Shown piece after piece: positions 19,680 to 32,091 of a stretch of 64,000 nucleotides of DNA (positions are counted from its first letter, which is position 1; every line of letters starts with the position of its first letter). The DNA lies in the NCBI RefSeq assembly GCF_017052465.1, contig NZ_JAFHKT010000128.1, forward strand, positions 56,562 to 120,561. The letters are read 5' to 3'. The position numbers and the translations under genes are program-made. This DNA is from Arthrobacter pascens. GTDB taxonomy: Bacteria > Actinomycetota > Actinomycetes > Actinomycetales > Micrococcaceae. The notes under the pieces were generated by a model. That model was not told the DNA's origin and searched no databases. It saw only the letters and a program-made list of their open reading frames with translations.

Positions 19680-20150
19680 TTACCAGCGGTAGTGTGCGAA
19701 GGCCTTGTTCGACTCGGCCATCTTGTGGGTGTCTTCGCGGCGCTTCACAGCGGCACCGAGACCGTTGGAGGCATCCAGGATTTCGTTCTGGAGGCGCTCG
19801 GTCATCGTCTTTTCGCGGCGGGCCTTGGAGTAGCCGACCAGCCAACGCAGCGCGAGGGCGGTGGAACGGCCGGGCTTGACCTCAACCGGAACCTGGTAGG
19901 TGGCGCCACCGACACGGCGGGAGCGGACCTCGAGGGAAGGCTTGACGTTCTCCATGGCCTTCTTGAGGGCCGCAACGGGGTCGCCGCCGGACTTGGCACG
20001 TGCACCCTCGAGGGCACCGTAAACGATGCGCTCTGCAGTGGACTTCTTGCCGTCAACCAGCACCTTGTTGATCAGCTGGGTGACCAGCGGGGAGCCGTAA
20101 ACGGGATCTAGTACGAGCGGCCGCTTGGGGGCCGGACCCTTGCGAGGCAT
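19680..20150 (-). CDS. rpsG: 30S ribosomal protein S7 (uS7)
   Basis: S7 nucleates assembly of the 30S head. The frame is open further upstream, but the true start is the ATG at 20148-20150. This gives [20 protein letters not shown] and 156 residues, the family length. The conserved [20 protein letters not shown] and [14 protein letters not shown] segments are present. One base separates it from the rpsL stop. Confidence 0.97.
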   Translation of the reverse strand: MPRKGPAPKRPLVLDPVYGSPLVTQLINKVLVDGKKSTAERIVYGALEGARAKSGGDPVAALKKAMENVKPSLEVRSRRVGGATYQVPVEVKPGRSTALALRWLVGYSKARREKTMTERLQNEILDASNGLGAAVKRREDTHKMAESNKAFAHYRW

Positions 20151-20151
20151 A

Positions 20152-20526
20152 TTACTTCTTCTCCATCTTTGCGCCGTAGCGGCTGCGGGCCTGCTTACGG
20201 TTCTTGACACCCTGGGTATCGAGGGCGCCGCGGACGATCTTGTAGCGGACACCGGGGAGGTCCTTCACACGACCACCACGAACGAGCACAATGGAGTGCT
20301 CCTGGAGGTTGTGGCCTACACCGGGGATGTAGGCGGTGACTTCAATGCCACCGTTAAGGCGCACACGTGCAACCTTACGCAGAGCCGAGTTCGGCTTCTT
20401 CGGGGTGGTGGTGTAAACGCGGGTGCAAACACCACGGCGCATCGGGCTGCCCTTAAGCGCGGGAGCCTTGGTCTTTGAGACCTTCGGCGTGCGGCCCTTG
20501 CGGACCAGCTGGTTAATCGTAGGCAC
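20152..20526 (-). CDS. rpsL: 30S ribosomal protein S12 (uS12)
   Basis: S12 controls decoding accuracy and is the streptomycin-resistance locus. The frame extends upstream, but S12 homology begins at the GTG at 20524-20526 ([20 protein letters not shown]), with a GGAG box about 9 nt before it. The result is 124 residues, the canonical length. The resistance-associated positions look wild type: Lys in [11 protein letters not shown] and Lys in [13 protein letters not shown]. First gene of the str operon (rpsL-rpsG-fusA). Confidence 0.97.
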   Translation of the reverse strand: MPTINQLVRKGRTPKVSKTKAPALKGSPMRRGVCTRVYTTTPKKPNSALRKVARVRLNGGIEVTAYIPGVGHNLQEHSIVLVRGGRVKDLPGVRYKIVRGALDTQGVKNRKQARSRYGAKMEKK

Positions 20527-20813
20527 TTTCGTGTTCTCCGTTTTATCCGGAGCGGCCTCTTGCAGCCGCTCTCTTTTTTGCTTTGCCTCGCCGCCCGAGC
20601 TTTGAAGAAGTCTCCAGAGCAGCTGAGGCGAAGCCTTAATAGTCGGATCGCACACATGGGGAATGACCTGACTTTTCGTCTTCAAAGGTCCCTAGGCATG
20701 CAAAAATGTGGCATACGTTGCACAAGAACCCTGCAAACCGGAAACGTCGCTCTGGTTCTGCCTTTCAGCTGAACCGGCGCACTCATCCACTGCCACAATA
20801 ACAATTGGTACTC

Positions 20814-20819
20814 AGTCTA
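20814..20819 (-). promoter_or_regulatory. rpsL: Candidate -10 box of the str operon promoter
   Basis: Minus-strand TAGACT, the same hexamer that precedes tRNA-Trp, pfkA and thyA in this window. An AT-rich TTAAGG lies 19 nt upstream as a poor -35. The site lies between the rpoC terminator and rpsL, where a promoter is required. Confidence 0.4.
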
Positions 20820-20868
20820 ACACGGACGGGTTCCCAGCCCTTAATTGGACCGGGTCCGGCCGGGACGG

Positions 20869-20922
20869 GAAAGGCCCCGCCCCCGCTCCGCCGGTCAAAG
20901 CAGAGCGCGAACGGGGCCTTTC
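20869..20922 (-). terminator. Terminator after rpoC
   Basis: Arms GAAAGGCCCCG (20869-20879) and CGGGGCCTTTC (20912-20922) form a perfect 11-bp stem. The 32-nt interior can form a second stem (CGCTC/GAGCG). On the minus strand it begins 15 bp after the rpoC stop codon and ends in a short U-poor tail (TTTCCCG). It closes the rpoBC transcript. Confidence 0.75.
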
Positions 20923-20936
20923 GCCAGGCGTTCCGT

Positions 20937-24836
<3,900 letters not shown>

Positions 24837-24897
24837 ATGGTCCCTGTTCTCTCTTGTTCTCTAAATTCTGAAGTCTTGGGTTACGGGAAGAGGGAGG

Positions 24898-24937
24898 TGA
24901 TGTCCGACGGCGGGTGGTCACCCGCCGTCGGACATCA
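24898..24937 (-). other. 19-bp perfect hairpin between rpoB and rpoC
   Basis: Arms 24898-24916 and 24919-24937 are perfectly complementary over 19 bp, with only two bases between them (effective loop 4-6 nt). The hairpin starts 6 nt after the rpoB stop and is not followed by a U-run on the minus strand. It is therefore unlikely to be a normal rho-independent terminator. A stability or RNase III-type processing element that sets the rpoB:rpoC ratio is the likeliest role, as inference only. Confidence 0.7.
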
Positions 24938-24942
24938 ACCTG

Positions 24943-27900
24943 CTAAACCTCTTCTACGGAACTGGGCTCTGCACGAGACAGATCGATGCCCAGTTCTTCC
25001 GCAGCCGTGAAGACTGCGTCATCAGAGTCACGCATTTCAATTGTGGTTCCGTCCGTGGAAAGCACTTCCACGTTCAGGCACAGCGACTGCATTTCCTTGA
25101 TCAAGACCTTGAAGGACTCAGGAACGCCCGGCTCCGGGATGTTCTCGCCCTTGACGATGGCTTCGTAGACCTTCACACGACCGTGGATGTCATCCGACTT
25201 GATCGTCAGGAGCTCCTGGAGCGTGTAGGCGGCGCCGTAAGCTTCGAGCGCCCACACTTCCATTTCACCGAAGCGCTGGCCACCGAACTGTGCCTTACCA
25301 CCCAGCGGCTGCTGCGTGATCATGGAGTACGGGCCGGTGGAGCGGGCGTGGATCTTGTCGTCCACCAGGTGGTGGAGCTTCAGGATGTACATGTAGCCGA
25401 CCGAGATCGGATCCGGGAACGGCTCGCCGGAGCGGCCGTCGAACAGGCGGGTCTTGCCCGAGGAGTTGATCAGGCGGTCGCCGTCGCGGGTCAGGTTGGT
25501 GGAGTCCAGCAGGCCCGTGATTTCCTCTTCGCGGGCACCGTCGAAGACCGGCGTTGCAACAGTGGTCTGGCCACTCTCGCGCGGCAGGTTCGGCAGCTGC
25601 TTGGCCCACTCGGGCTCGCCTTCGATCTTCCAGCCGGTCTTGGCAACCCAGCCGAGGTGCGTTTCCAGCACCTGGCCGACGTTCATACGACCCGGGACAC
25701 CCAGCGGGTTCAGGACGATGTCGACGGGGGTACCGTCGGCAAGGAAGGGCATGTCCTCGACCGGAAGGATCTTGGAGATAACACCCTTGTTGCCGTGGCG
25801 GCCGGCGAGCTTGTCACCGTCGGTGATCTTGCGCTTGGCAGCGACGTAGACGCGGACCAGCTGGTTCACGCCCGGGGGCAGCTCGTCGTCGTTGTCGCGG
25901 TCGAAGACGCGGACGCCGATGACGGTGCCCGACTCGCCGTGGGGCACCTTCAGGGAGGTGTCACGCACTTCGCGGGACTTCTCACCGAAGATGGCACGCA
26001 GCAGGCGCTCTTCCGGCGTCAGTTCGGTTTCACCCTTCGGGGTGACCTTTCCGACCAGGATGTCGCCGGCTTCGACCTCGGCACCGATGTGGATGATGCC
26101 GCGCTCGTCCAGGCCCGCCAGGACTTCCTCGGACACGTTGGGGATGTCACGGGTGATTTCCTCGGCACCAAGCTTGGTGTCGCGGGCATCGATCTCGTGC
26201 TCCTCGATGTGGATGGAGGAAAGAACGTCCTCGGCAACAATGCGCTGCGAGAGGATGATGGCGTCCTCGAAGTTGTGGCCTTCCCACGACATGAATGCCA
26301 CGAGCAGGTTCTTACCGAGGGCGAGTTCGCCCTGGTCCGTTGCCGGGCCGTCAGCGATGATGCCGCCGACCTCGAGGCGCTGGCCTTCGCTCACCAGAAC
26401 GCGGTGGTTGTAGCAGTTGCCCTGGTTGGAGCGGGCGAACTTGTTGATCCGGTAGTTGGTTTCCGTACCGTCGTCGTTGAGCATGATGACCAGCTCAGCG
26501 GAGACCTCGGTAACCACACCTGCCTTCTTCGCGATGACAACGTCACCGGCGTCGACAGCAGCTGCGCGCTCCATGCCGGTGCCGACGAAGGGCGCCTCGG
26601 AGCGGACCAGCGGCACAGCCTGGCGCTGCATGTTGGCACCCATGAGTGCACGGTTGGCATCGTCATGCTCGAGGAACGGGATCAGGGCCGTTGCTACGGA
26701 CACCATCTGGCGCGGGGAAACGTCCATGAACTGCACGTCGTCGGCGGGCACGAGCACGGGCTCGCCTCCACCACCGCGGGCACGGACCAGGACGGTCTCT
26801 TCAGCGAACTTCTTGTTGCTGTCAAGCGGAGCGTTGGCCTGTGCGATCAGGACCTCGGCTTCGTCATCGGCCGTGAGGTACTGGACGTCGTCGGAAACGA
26901 CGCCGTCCTTCACCAGGCGGTACGGGGTTTCGATGAAGCCGAACGGGTTGATGCGGCCGTAGGACGCCAGCGAACCGATCAGACCAATGTTCGGGCCTTC
27001 AGGCGTTTCGATCGGGCACATACGTCCGTAGTGGGACGGGTGAACGTCTCGGACTTCCATGCCTGCACGGTCACGGGACAGACCGCCCGGGCCAAGCGCG
27101 GACAGGCGGCGCTTGTGGGTCAGACCCGACAGCGGGTTGTTCTGGTCCATGAACTGGGACAGCTGGGAGGTTCCGAAGAACTCCTTGATGGCTGCCACCA
27201 CCGGGCGGATGTTAATCAGGGTCTGCGGCGTGATCGCTTCGACGTCCTGGGTGGTCATACGCTCGCGGACGACGCGCTCCATGCGGGACAGGCCGGTGCG
27301 GACCTGGTTCTCGATGAGCTCGCCGACGGCGCGGATCCGGCGGTTGCCGAAGTGGTCGATGTCGTCGATTTCGACGCGCAGCTCGTGGTCTTCGCCGTCG
27401 CGCTTGCCCATGAGGGTCTTCTCGCCGGCGTGCAGCGCCACCAGGAACTTGATCATGGCGACGATGTCTTCAACGTGCAGGACCGAGGCTTCCTTGTCGC
27501 CAAGGGAGCGGTCGATGCCAAGCTTGCGGTTGATCTTGTAACGGCCGACCTTGGCCAGATCGTAGCGCTTGGAGTTGAAGTACAGGTTGTCCAGCAGGGA
27601 CTGGGCAGCCTCGACGGTGGGCGGCTCGCCCGGACGCAGCTTGCGGTAGATGTCCAGCAGGGCGTCTTCGCGGGTTTCGGTGGCGTCCTTCTCCAGCGTG
27701 GCGCGCATGGAGTCGTACTGGCCGAACTCTTCGAGGATCTGGCCTTCGGTCCAGCCGAGGGCCTTCAGCAGCACGGTGACGGACTGCTTGCGCTTGCGGT
27801 CGAGGCGCACGCCGACCTGGTCGCGCTTGTCGATCTCGAGCTCGAACCATGCACCGCGGGACGGGATGATCTTTGCTGTGAAGATGTCCTTGTCGCTGGT

Positions 27901-28449
27901 CTTGTCGGCGGTGCGCTCGAAGTAGGCGCCCGGCGAACGGACCAGCTGGGAGACGACGACACGCTCGGTGCCGTTGACGACGAAGGTGCCCTTCTCGGTC
28001 ATCAGCGGGAAGTCACCCATGAACACGGTCTGCTGCTTGATTTCGCCCGTGTTGTTGTTCATGAATTCGGCCTTGACGTACAGCGGTGCCGAGTACGTTG
28101 CGTCCCGGTCCTTGCATTCAGCCATGGTGTACTTCGGGTCAGCGAACTCCGGATCGGAGAAGCTCAGGGACATGGTGCCCTGGAAGTCCTCAATCGGGGA
28201 GATCTCTTCGAAGATGTCGGAAAGACCGGAGGTGGTGGCGACGCTGAGGTCGCCTTCTTCGACGGCCTTCGCTACGCGTGCCTGCCAGCGTTCGTTTCCA
28301 ACCAGCCAGTCGAAGCTGTCCGTCTGGAGGGCAAGCAGATTCGGAACGTCAAGAGGTTCGTGAATCTTTGCGAATGAGAGTCGGCGAGTGGCACCATCGG
28401 TGCTTGCCGTGTTAGCGGTTTCGTTATTAGAGGTGCTCGAGGCGACCAA
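24943..28449 (-). CDS. rpoB: DNA-directed RNA polymerase subunit beta
   Basis: Beta subunit of RNA polymerase, target of rifampicin. I place the start at the TTG at 28447-28449 ([20 protein letters not shown] after the initiator), because AAGGA lies 6-7 nt upstream. An in-frame GTG 15 nt earlier has no such box. This gives 1168 residues. The rifampicin region reads [20 protein letters not shown], then [20 protein letters not shown], without any classic resistance substitution. The C-terminus ([20 protein letters not shown], then [20 protein letters not shown]) is complete. Unusually, rplL is not the adjacent upstream gene. Confidence 0.97.
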   Translation of the reverse strand: MVASSTSNNETANTASTDGATRRLSFAKIHEPLDVPNLLALQTDSFDWLVGNERWQARVAKAVEEGDLSVATTSGLSDIFEEISPIEDFQGTMSLSFSDPEFADPKYTMAECKDRDATYSAPLYVKAEFMNNNTGEIKQQTVFMGDFPLMTEKGTFVVNGTERVVVSQLVRSPGAYFERTADKTSDKDIFTAKIIPSRGAWFELEIDKRDQVGVRLDRKRKQSVTVLLKALGWTEGQILEEFGQYDSMRATLEKDATETREDALLDIYRKLRPGEPPTVEAAQSLLDNLYFNSKRYDLAKVGRYKINRKLGIDRSLGDKEASVLHVEDIVAMIKFLVALHAGEKTLMGKRDGEDHELRVEIDDIDHFGNRRIRAVGELIENQVRTGLSRMERVVRERMTTQDVEAITPQTLINIRPVVAAIKEFFGTSQLSQFMDQNNPLSGLTHKRRLSALGPGGLSRDRAGMEVRDVHPSHYGRMCPIETPEGPNIGLIGSLASYGRINPFGFIETPYRLVKDGVVSDDVQYLTADDEAEVLIAQANAPLDSNKKFAEETVLVRARGGGGEPVLVPADDVQFMDVSPRQMVSVATALIPFLEHDDANRALMGANMQRQAVPLVRSEAPFVGTGMERAAAVDAGDVVIAKKAGVVTEVSAELVIMLNDDGTETNYRINKFARSNQGNCYNHRVLVSEGQRLEVGGIIADGPATDQGELALGKNLLVAFMSWEGHNFEDAIILSQRIVAEDVLSSIHIEEHEIDARDTKLGAEEITRDIPNVSEEVLAGLDERGIIHIGAEVEAGDILVGKVTPKGETELTPEERLLRAIFGEKSREVRDTSLKVPHGESGTVIGVRVFDRDNDDELPPGVNQLVRVYVAAKRKITDGDKLAGRHGNKGVISKILPVEDMPFLADGTPVDIVLNPLGVPGRMNVGQVLETHLGWVAKTGWKIEGEPEWAKQLPNLPRESGQTTVATPVFDGAREEEITGLLDSTNLTRDGDRLINSSGKTRLFDGRSGEPFPDPISVGYMYILKLHHLVDDKIHARSTGPYSMITQQPLGGKAQFGGQRFGEMEVWALEAYGAAYTLQELLTIKSDDIHGRVKVYEAIVKGENIPEPGVPESFKVLIKEMQSLCLNVEVLSTDGTTIEMRDSDDAVFTAAEELGIDLSRAEPSSVEEV

Positions 28450-28859
28450 GAGGGATCCTTCCACAGACCTTCAGGCGTTTTCAGATCTCCCCCGCTATGT
28501 ACCCTGCGAAAGTGACTCCGCAGCGCTACCATCCGGTTCCGCTATATGACCCGGACCTGGTCTGCCCATGCTGGTGACGTTGTATACGGCACATTGATGG
28601 AGCAGCTGCCAGGAGAAGCCCACCGCTATATGAAGGCTGAAGGTAAACAGGGAAGACGCAAATATCTACGATACGGCAAAACACCACGCGTGTCTACCCC
28701 ACTTCGGTTCGTATTGCAAGCACCGTTGCCGGAGGCACCTATCTGGGCAGGCAGGCTGCCGCGCCCGGAATTCAGCCCCGCCATGCAGCGTTTGAATGGA
28801 TAGGTGATCCTGCTCACGCTAACCTAGGCCTATATCGCCACAGATCGGAAGAGACAACC
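28450..28859. other. Divergent spacer between rpoB and the thiolase gene
   Basis: 410 bp with no supported gene. It must hold the rpoBC promoter (minus), since rplJL is cut off by the plus-strand genes. Several AT-rich hexamers occur on the minus strand (TATAGC and TATACA types), but no clear -35/-10 pair. On the plus strand TAACCT (28820-28825) or TATATC (28831-28836) could be the thiolase -10, followed by a GGAAGAG ribosome binding site. Confidence 0.5.
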
Positions 28860-30059
28860 ATGAGCAACTCCGCAGACAATAATGATGTTGTCATCCTGTC
28901 CGGCGCACGGACCCCGCAGGGCCGTCTCAACGGACAGCTGGCGAGCTTCACCGCCGTCGAACTCGGGGCACACGCCATCAAGGCGGCCATGGCAGCCAGC
29001 GGCCTCCGGGCCGACCAAGTGGACGCGGTCATCATGGGCCAGGTGCTGCAGGCGGGGGCCGGCCAGAACCCGGCCCGGCAGAGCGCTATCGGCGCAGGTA
29101 TCGGGTGGAACGTGCCCACGGTGACCATCAACAAGGTGTGCCTCTCCGGGCTGACCGCCGTGATCGATGCGGCGAGGATGATCCGCAGCGGCGATGCCGC
29201 CGTCGTTGTCGCCGGCGGCCAAGAGTCCATGACGCGGGCACCGCACCTCCTTCCCGGTTCGCGCCAGGGCTGGACCTATGGCGCCATCCAGGCACTCGAC
29301 GTCGCCGCGCATGACGGCCTGACTGACGCGTTCGACGGGCAGTCGATGGGCCTCTCGACTGAAAGCAAGAACCTTATGCTCGGCATTGACCGCACGTCGC
29401 AGGACAACGTCGCTGCCCAGTCGCACCAGCGGGCTGCCGTCGCCGCGAAGAACGGGATCTTCGACGACGAGATCGCACCCATCAGCGTCAAGCAGCGCAA
29501 GGGCGACCCGGTGGTGGTAGCCACCGACGAAGGCGTCCGCCCCAACACGTCCGTCGAATCGCTGGCGGGCCTCCGCGCCGCGTTTGTCACGGACGGCACC
29601 ATCACCGCGGGGAACTCCTCTCCCCTGTCCGACGGCGCCTCCGCCCTGGTCCTGACGTCCCGCAAGTTTGCGGAGGACAACGGCCTGGACTACCTCGCCG
29701 TGGTGGGCAAGCCGGGCCAGGTGGCCGGTCCCGACAACTCCCTGCACTCCCAGCCGTCCAACGCAATCCACAACGCACTGGACCACGCCGGCTGGGCCCT
29801 GGCGGACCTGGACTTCATCGAAATCAATGAGGCGTTCGGATCGGTGGCCGTGCAGTCCCTCAAGGACCTCGACTACCCGCTGGAGCAGTGCAACATCCAC
29901 GGCGGAGCCATCGCCCTGGGCCACCCCATCGGCGCCTCGGGTGCCCGGCTCGCCCTCCATGCGGCGCACGAGCTGAAGCGGCGCGGTCAGGGCAAGGCGG
30001 CTGTTTCCCTGTGCGGCGGCGGCGGCCAGGGCGAAGCCCTCCTGCTGTACCGCGACTGA
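28860..30059 (+). CDS. Acetyl-CoA C-acetyltransferase (thiolase)
   Basis: Degradative or biosynthetic thiolase interconverting two acetyl-CoA with acetoacetyl-CoA. 399 residues, typical. Catalytic residues are visible: Cys94 (NKVCLSGL, acyl-enzyme nucleophile), His355 (GHPIGASGAR) and Cys385 (CGGGGQGEALL, general base), plus EINEAFGSVAVQSLKDL before the C-terminal domain. A GGAAGAG box lies 6-7 nt before the ATG. It is followed by a one-base overlap with a YbaK-type gene. It sits on the plus strand between rpoB and rplL, inside the normally minus-strand rplJL-rpoBC cluster. Confidence 0.95.
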   Translation: MSNSADNNDVVILSGARTPQGRLNGQLASFTAVELGAHAIKAAMAASGLRADQVDAVIMGQVLQAGAGQNPARQSAIGAGIGWNVPTVTINKVCLSGLTAVIDAARMIRSGDAAVVVAGGQESMTRAPHLLPGSRQGWTYGAIQALDVAAHDGLTDAFDGQSMGLSTESKNLMLGIDRTSQDNVAAQSHQRAAVAAKNGIFDDEIAPISVKQRKGDPVVVATDEGVRPNTSVESLAGLRAAFVTDGTITAGNSSPLSDGASALVLTSRKFAEDNGLDYLAVVGKPGQVAGPDNSLHSQPSNAIHNALDHAGWALADLDFIEINEAFGSVAVQSLKDLDYPLEQCNIHGGAIALGHPIGASGARLALHAAHELKRRGQGKAAVSLCGGGGQGEALLLYRD

Positions 30060-30586
30060 TGGGGGCCCCGTCAATGGAGGCCTTGTCAGCCGCGGGGGCC
30101 GATGGCTCGGGAGCCGCCGGCCCCGGACGGGAGCGCTTCCTGGCCGACGCCGCGGCCCGCGGCCTGGACGTCGAAATCGTGGAGCGGCTCGCCGCCCACA
30201 GCCTTGAGGAGGCTGCGCAAATCCTCGGGATCACGCCGGCCGATATCGTGAAGTCGCTCGTGGTGAAACACAAGGACGGCAGCTTCCTGTTTGCCCTCAT
30301 TCCGGGCGACCGCCAGATCTCCTGGCCCAAGCTGCGGAACCTCGTGGGCGTCAACAAGCTGTCCATGCCCGCGGCGGACGTTGCCCTCGAAGCCACGGGC
30401 TACGAGCGCGGGACCATCACCCCGCTGGGCAGCACCAGGGCCTGGCCTGTCTACGCAGACCGGACCATTGCCGGCCGCCGCATCTCGATGGGCGCCGGCC
30501 AGCACGGCTACAGCGCCTTCGTCGACGCCGATGCCCTGGTGGCCGCGCTCGGCGCCGTGGTGGCGGACATCAGCGATCCCAACTAG
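30059..30586 (+). CDS. YbaK/EbsC family aminoacyl-tRNA deacylase
   Basis: Probable editing enzyme of the YbaK/ProX superfamily, which hydrolyses mischarged tRNA such as Cys-tRNA(Pro). 175 residues from the ATG at 30059, which overlaps the thiolase stop (TGATG); an in-frame ATG five codons later is possible. Family features: SLVVKHKDGSFLFALIPGDR with the conserved lysine, then LEATGYERGTITPLG and MGAGQHGYSAFVDADALVAA. The overlap suggests co-translation with the thiolase, although no metabolic link is obvious. Substrate not predictable from sequence. Confidence 0.85.
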   Translation: MGAPSMEALSAAGADGSGAAGPGRERFLADAAARGLDVEIVERLAAHSLEEAAQILGITPADIVKSLVVKHKDGSFLFALIPGDRQISWPKLRNLVGVNKLSMPAADVALEATGYERGTITPLGSTRAWPVYADRTIAGRRISMGAGQHGYSAFVDADALVAALGAVVADISDPN

Positions 30587-30607
30587 GTAGCACTTGAGCT
30601 GCTACCT
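30585..30607 (+). terminator. Hairpin after the YbaK-type gene
   Basis: Perfect 8-bp stem AGGTAGCA/TGCTACCT with a 7-nt loop, starting inside the stop codon. It is followed directly by a GTGGGCCCAC palindrome (30609-30618). There is no T-run, so it is at most a weak or factor-assisted terminator. Confidence 0.4.
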
Positions 30608-30676
30608 GGTGGGCCCACACCCGCAGGGTTCCCTGGCCGAGCTTGCGAGGCGAGGGTGCGGGTGGGGATAAACGCA

Positions 30677-30710
30677 GGAATCCCCGCCCACCGGAGTGGA
30701 CGGGGATTCC
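30677..30710 (-). terminator. Terminator after rplL
   Basis: Perfect 10-bp stem GGAATCCCCG/CGGGGATTCC (30677-30686, 30701-30710), with an inner CCA/TGG extension. On the minus strand it begins 14 bp after the rplL stop codon and is followed by TGCGTTTATCC. It ends the rplJL transcript and so uncouples it from rpoBC. Confidence 0.8.
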
Positions 30711-30723
30711 TTCAAAGCAGTCG

Positions 30724-31101
30724 TTACTTGAGGGTAACGGTGGCACCGGCAGCCTCGAGCTGCTCCTTTGCCTTCTCGGCAGCTTCCTTGGTGGCGCCTT
30801 CGAGAACAGCCTTGGGGGCGCTGTCAACCAGGTCCTTGGCTTCCTTGAGGCCGAGGGAGGTGATGGCGCGAACTTCCTTGATCACTGCGATCTTCTTGTC
30901 GCCAGCAGCTTCGAGAACGACGTCGAAGTCGGTCTTCTCTTCAGCTTCTTCTGCAGCGGCGCCGCCGGCGGGGCCAGCAACAGCAACAGCAGCAGCAGTA
31001 ACTTCGAAGGTCTCTTCGAAGAGCTTGACGAACTCGGAGAGCTCGATGATGGTCAGTTCCTTGAAAGCTTCAATGAGCTCTTCGTTGGTGAGCTTCGCCA
31101 T
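30724..31101 (-). CDS. rplL: 50S ribosomal protein L7/L12 (bL12)
   Basis: Stalk protein that recruits translational GTPases. 125 residues with an N-terminal dimerisation helix ([20 protein letters not shown]), an Ala/Gly hinge ([20 protein letters not shown]) and the C-terminal domain [20 protein letters not shown] then [20 protein letters not shown]. It lies 78 bp after rplJ and is closed by its own terminator. Confidence 0.98.
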   Translation of the reverse strand: MAKLTNEELIEAFKELTIIELSEFVKLFEETFEVTAAAVAVAGPAGGAAAEEAEEKTDFDVVLEAAGDKKIAVIKEVRAITSLGLKEAKDLVDSAPKAVLEGATKEAAEKAKEQLEAAGATVTLK

Positions 31102-31179
31102 GGTCGGCGTCCTTCCTATAGTGGTGATCGGGCGGCGACATGCCGTGCCCTCACACCGGAGTCTGGTTTGAAAAGAGAA

Positions 31180-31767
31180 CTAGTTCTCTTCTGCGGCGGC
31201 TTCAGCCGGAGCTTCGGCCTCTGCTGCTTCTGCGGCGGGTGCTTCTTCAGCGGCGGGAGCTGCGGCTTCAGCCGGAGCACCGTTCTCTTCTTCAAGCTTG
31301 AGGCGCAGTGCGTCGATGATGCGTGCAGCAGCGGCAGCAGGGGCCTTGAGGATGCCTGCAACCTTGGCGAGCTGCAGCTCGCGGGACTCGAGTGCTGCCA
31401 GGGCAGCAACTTCGCTGGCGTTCAGTGCCTTGCCCTCGAAGTAACCGGTCTTGATGACCAGCTGCTTGTTGGTCTTGGCAAAATCCGTCAGGCTCTTGGC
31501 AGCTGCAACTGCGTCACCCTTGATGAACGCGATTGCAGTGGGGCCGGCGAGCTGGCCGTCGAATGCTTCGACACCGGCTTCCTTGGCTGCAATGGCGGTC
31601 AGGGTGTTCTTGACGACCGCGAACTTGGTGTCCTGGCCGAGAGAAACACGCAGCTGCTTGAGCTGTGCAACGGTGAGCCCACGGTATTCGGTCAGGACAG
31701 CGGCGTTCGATTCCTTGAAATCGTTAGTGATCTCAGCTACTGCTGAAACCTTGTTAGGCGTTGCCAT
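31180..31767 (-). CDS. rplJ: 50S ribosomal protein L10 (uL10)
   Basis: L10 anchors the L7/L12 stalk. The core (VAEITNDFKESNAAVLTEYR, then GLTVAQLKQLRVSLGQDTKF) is canonical. The protein has 195 residues, about 20-30 more than E. coli, owing to an Ala/Glu/Pro-rich C-terminal tail after residue ~165. A strong AAGGAGG box precedes the ATG by 5 nt. Upstream lies a structured leader with an intrinsic terminator, consistent with L10 autoregulation. Confidence 0.97.
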   Translation of the reverse strand: MATPNKVSAVAEITNDFKESNAAVLTEYRGLTVAQLKQLRVSLGQDTKFAVVKNTLTAIAAKEAGVEAFDGQLAGPTAIAFIKGDAVAAAKSLTDFAKTNKQLVIKTGYFEGKALNASEVAALAALESRELQLAKVAGILKAPAAAAARIIDALRLKLEEENGAPAEAAAPAAEEAPAAEAAEAEAPAEAAAEEN

Positions 31768-32019
31768 AACCCTCCTTCCGGGGATAGTGCCGGTATTCCG
31801 GGTCCCCGCTCAGGTGAGCTAAAACTAAAAACGCCCCGCGCAGATGCACGGGGCTTGGCTCAACGCGGTTCAGAACCGCGGAGCTTTGCTTCGTTCACCT
31901 GCGCTGGCCGCCCTATGTTCAGGGTCCTTCGTCCGGAAACCCACTGGCTCTCCCGCACACAACTGCAGAGTTGAGCTGAGCTCGAAAGAGTGGATTTCCA
32001 ACAACCGACGGTCTTTGGT
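31768..32019 (-). ncRNA. L10-type leader of rplJL mRNA with attenuator
   Basis: About 250 nt of untranslated leader between the likely start site and rplJ. Near its 5' end the transcript reads CCAAAGACCGUCGGUUGUUG, which resembles conserved parts of bacterial L10 leaders by eye. Its 3' half holds a perfect terminator hairpin (31833-31854) followed by a U-run. The arrangement fits feedback by L10 or L10(L12)4 on its own mRNA. A covariance-model hit was not tested. The window 31768-32091 contains no protein gene. Confidence 0.55.
31826..31854 (-). terminator. Attenuator hairpin in the rplJ leader
   Basis: GCCCCG (31833-31838) pairs with CGGGGC (31849-31854) around a 10-nt loop. On the minus strand the stem is followed by GTTTTTAGTTTTAG, a good U-run. 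It lies 65 nt upstream of the rplJ start and downstream of the presumed promoter, so it should act as a conditional terminator within the leader. Confidence 0.65.
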
Positions 32020-32025
32020 AGTTCA

Positions 32026-32055
32026 AGCCTACGGGACACCGCACCGGACCGCCAA
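32026..32055 (-). promoter_or_regulatory. Candidate rplJL promoter
   Basis: On the minus strand TTGGCG (32050-32055) and TAGGCT (32026-32031) are separated by 18 bp. The -35 overlaps a 9-bp hairpin (32045-32067) that follows the upstream acetyltransferase gene. The predicted start near 32019 gives the leader described above. Confidence 0.5.
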
Positions 32056-32067
32056 ATCGGCGGTCCG
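32045..32067 (-). terminator. Hairpin after the double-GNAT gene
   Basis: Perfect 9-bp stem CGGACCGCC/GGCGGTCCG with a 5-nt loop, 25 nt after the stop codon at 32092. No U-run follows, so termination efficiency is unclear. It also overlaps the -35 of the candidate rplJL promoter. Confidence 0.45.
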
Positions 32068-32091
32068 CCGGCAGGCTTCGACCGGTGCAGC

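Larger units (their letters stand above)
20527..20936 (-). other. Spacer between rpoC and rpsL (410 bp)
   Basis: Holds the rpoC terminator (20869-20922), the presumed str-operon promoter (-10-like TAGACT, 20814-20819) and a leader of nearly 300 nt for rpsL. The frame upstream of rpsL stays open for 53 codons, but this stretch is not S12-like and is treated as untranslated leader. Confidence 0.6.

Noticed and set aside
20151..20252. An N-terminal extension of S7
   Set aside because: These codons lie inside rpsL in another frame. The ATG at 20150 gives the canonical S7 start.
20527..20685. An N-terminal extension of S12 starting at an upstream ATG
   Set aside because: The extra 53 residues do not resemble S12. 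The GTG at 20526 restores the exact family length and start, and has a ribosome binding site.
25183..28377. A 1064-codon open frame on the plus strand opposite rpoB
   Set aside because: It is an exact antisense shadow caused by the GC3 bias of rpoB, with no ribosome binding site or recognisable domain. The minus strand encodes an unmistakable beta subunit.
24943..28449. Rifampicin-resistance allele of rpoB
   Set aside because: The resistance-determining segment reads as the sensitive wild type at the Asp, His and Ser hot spots.
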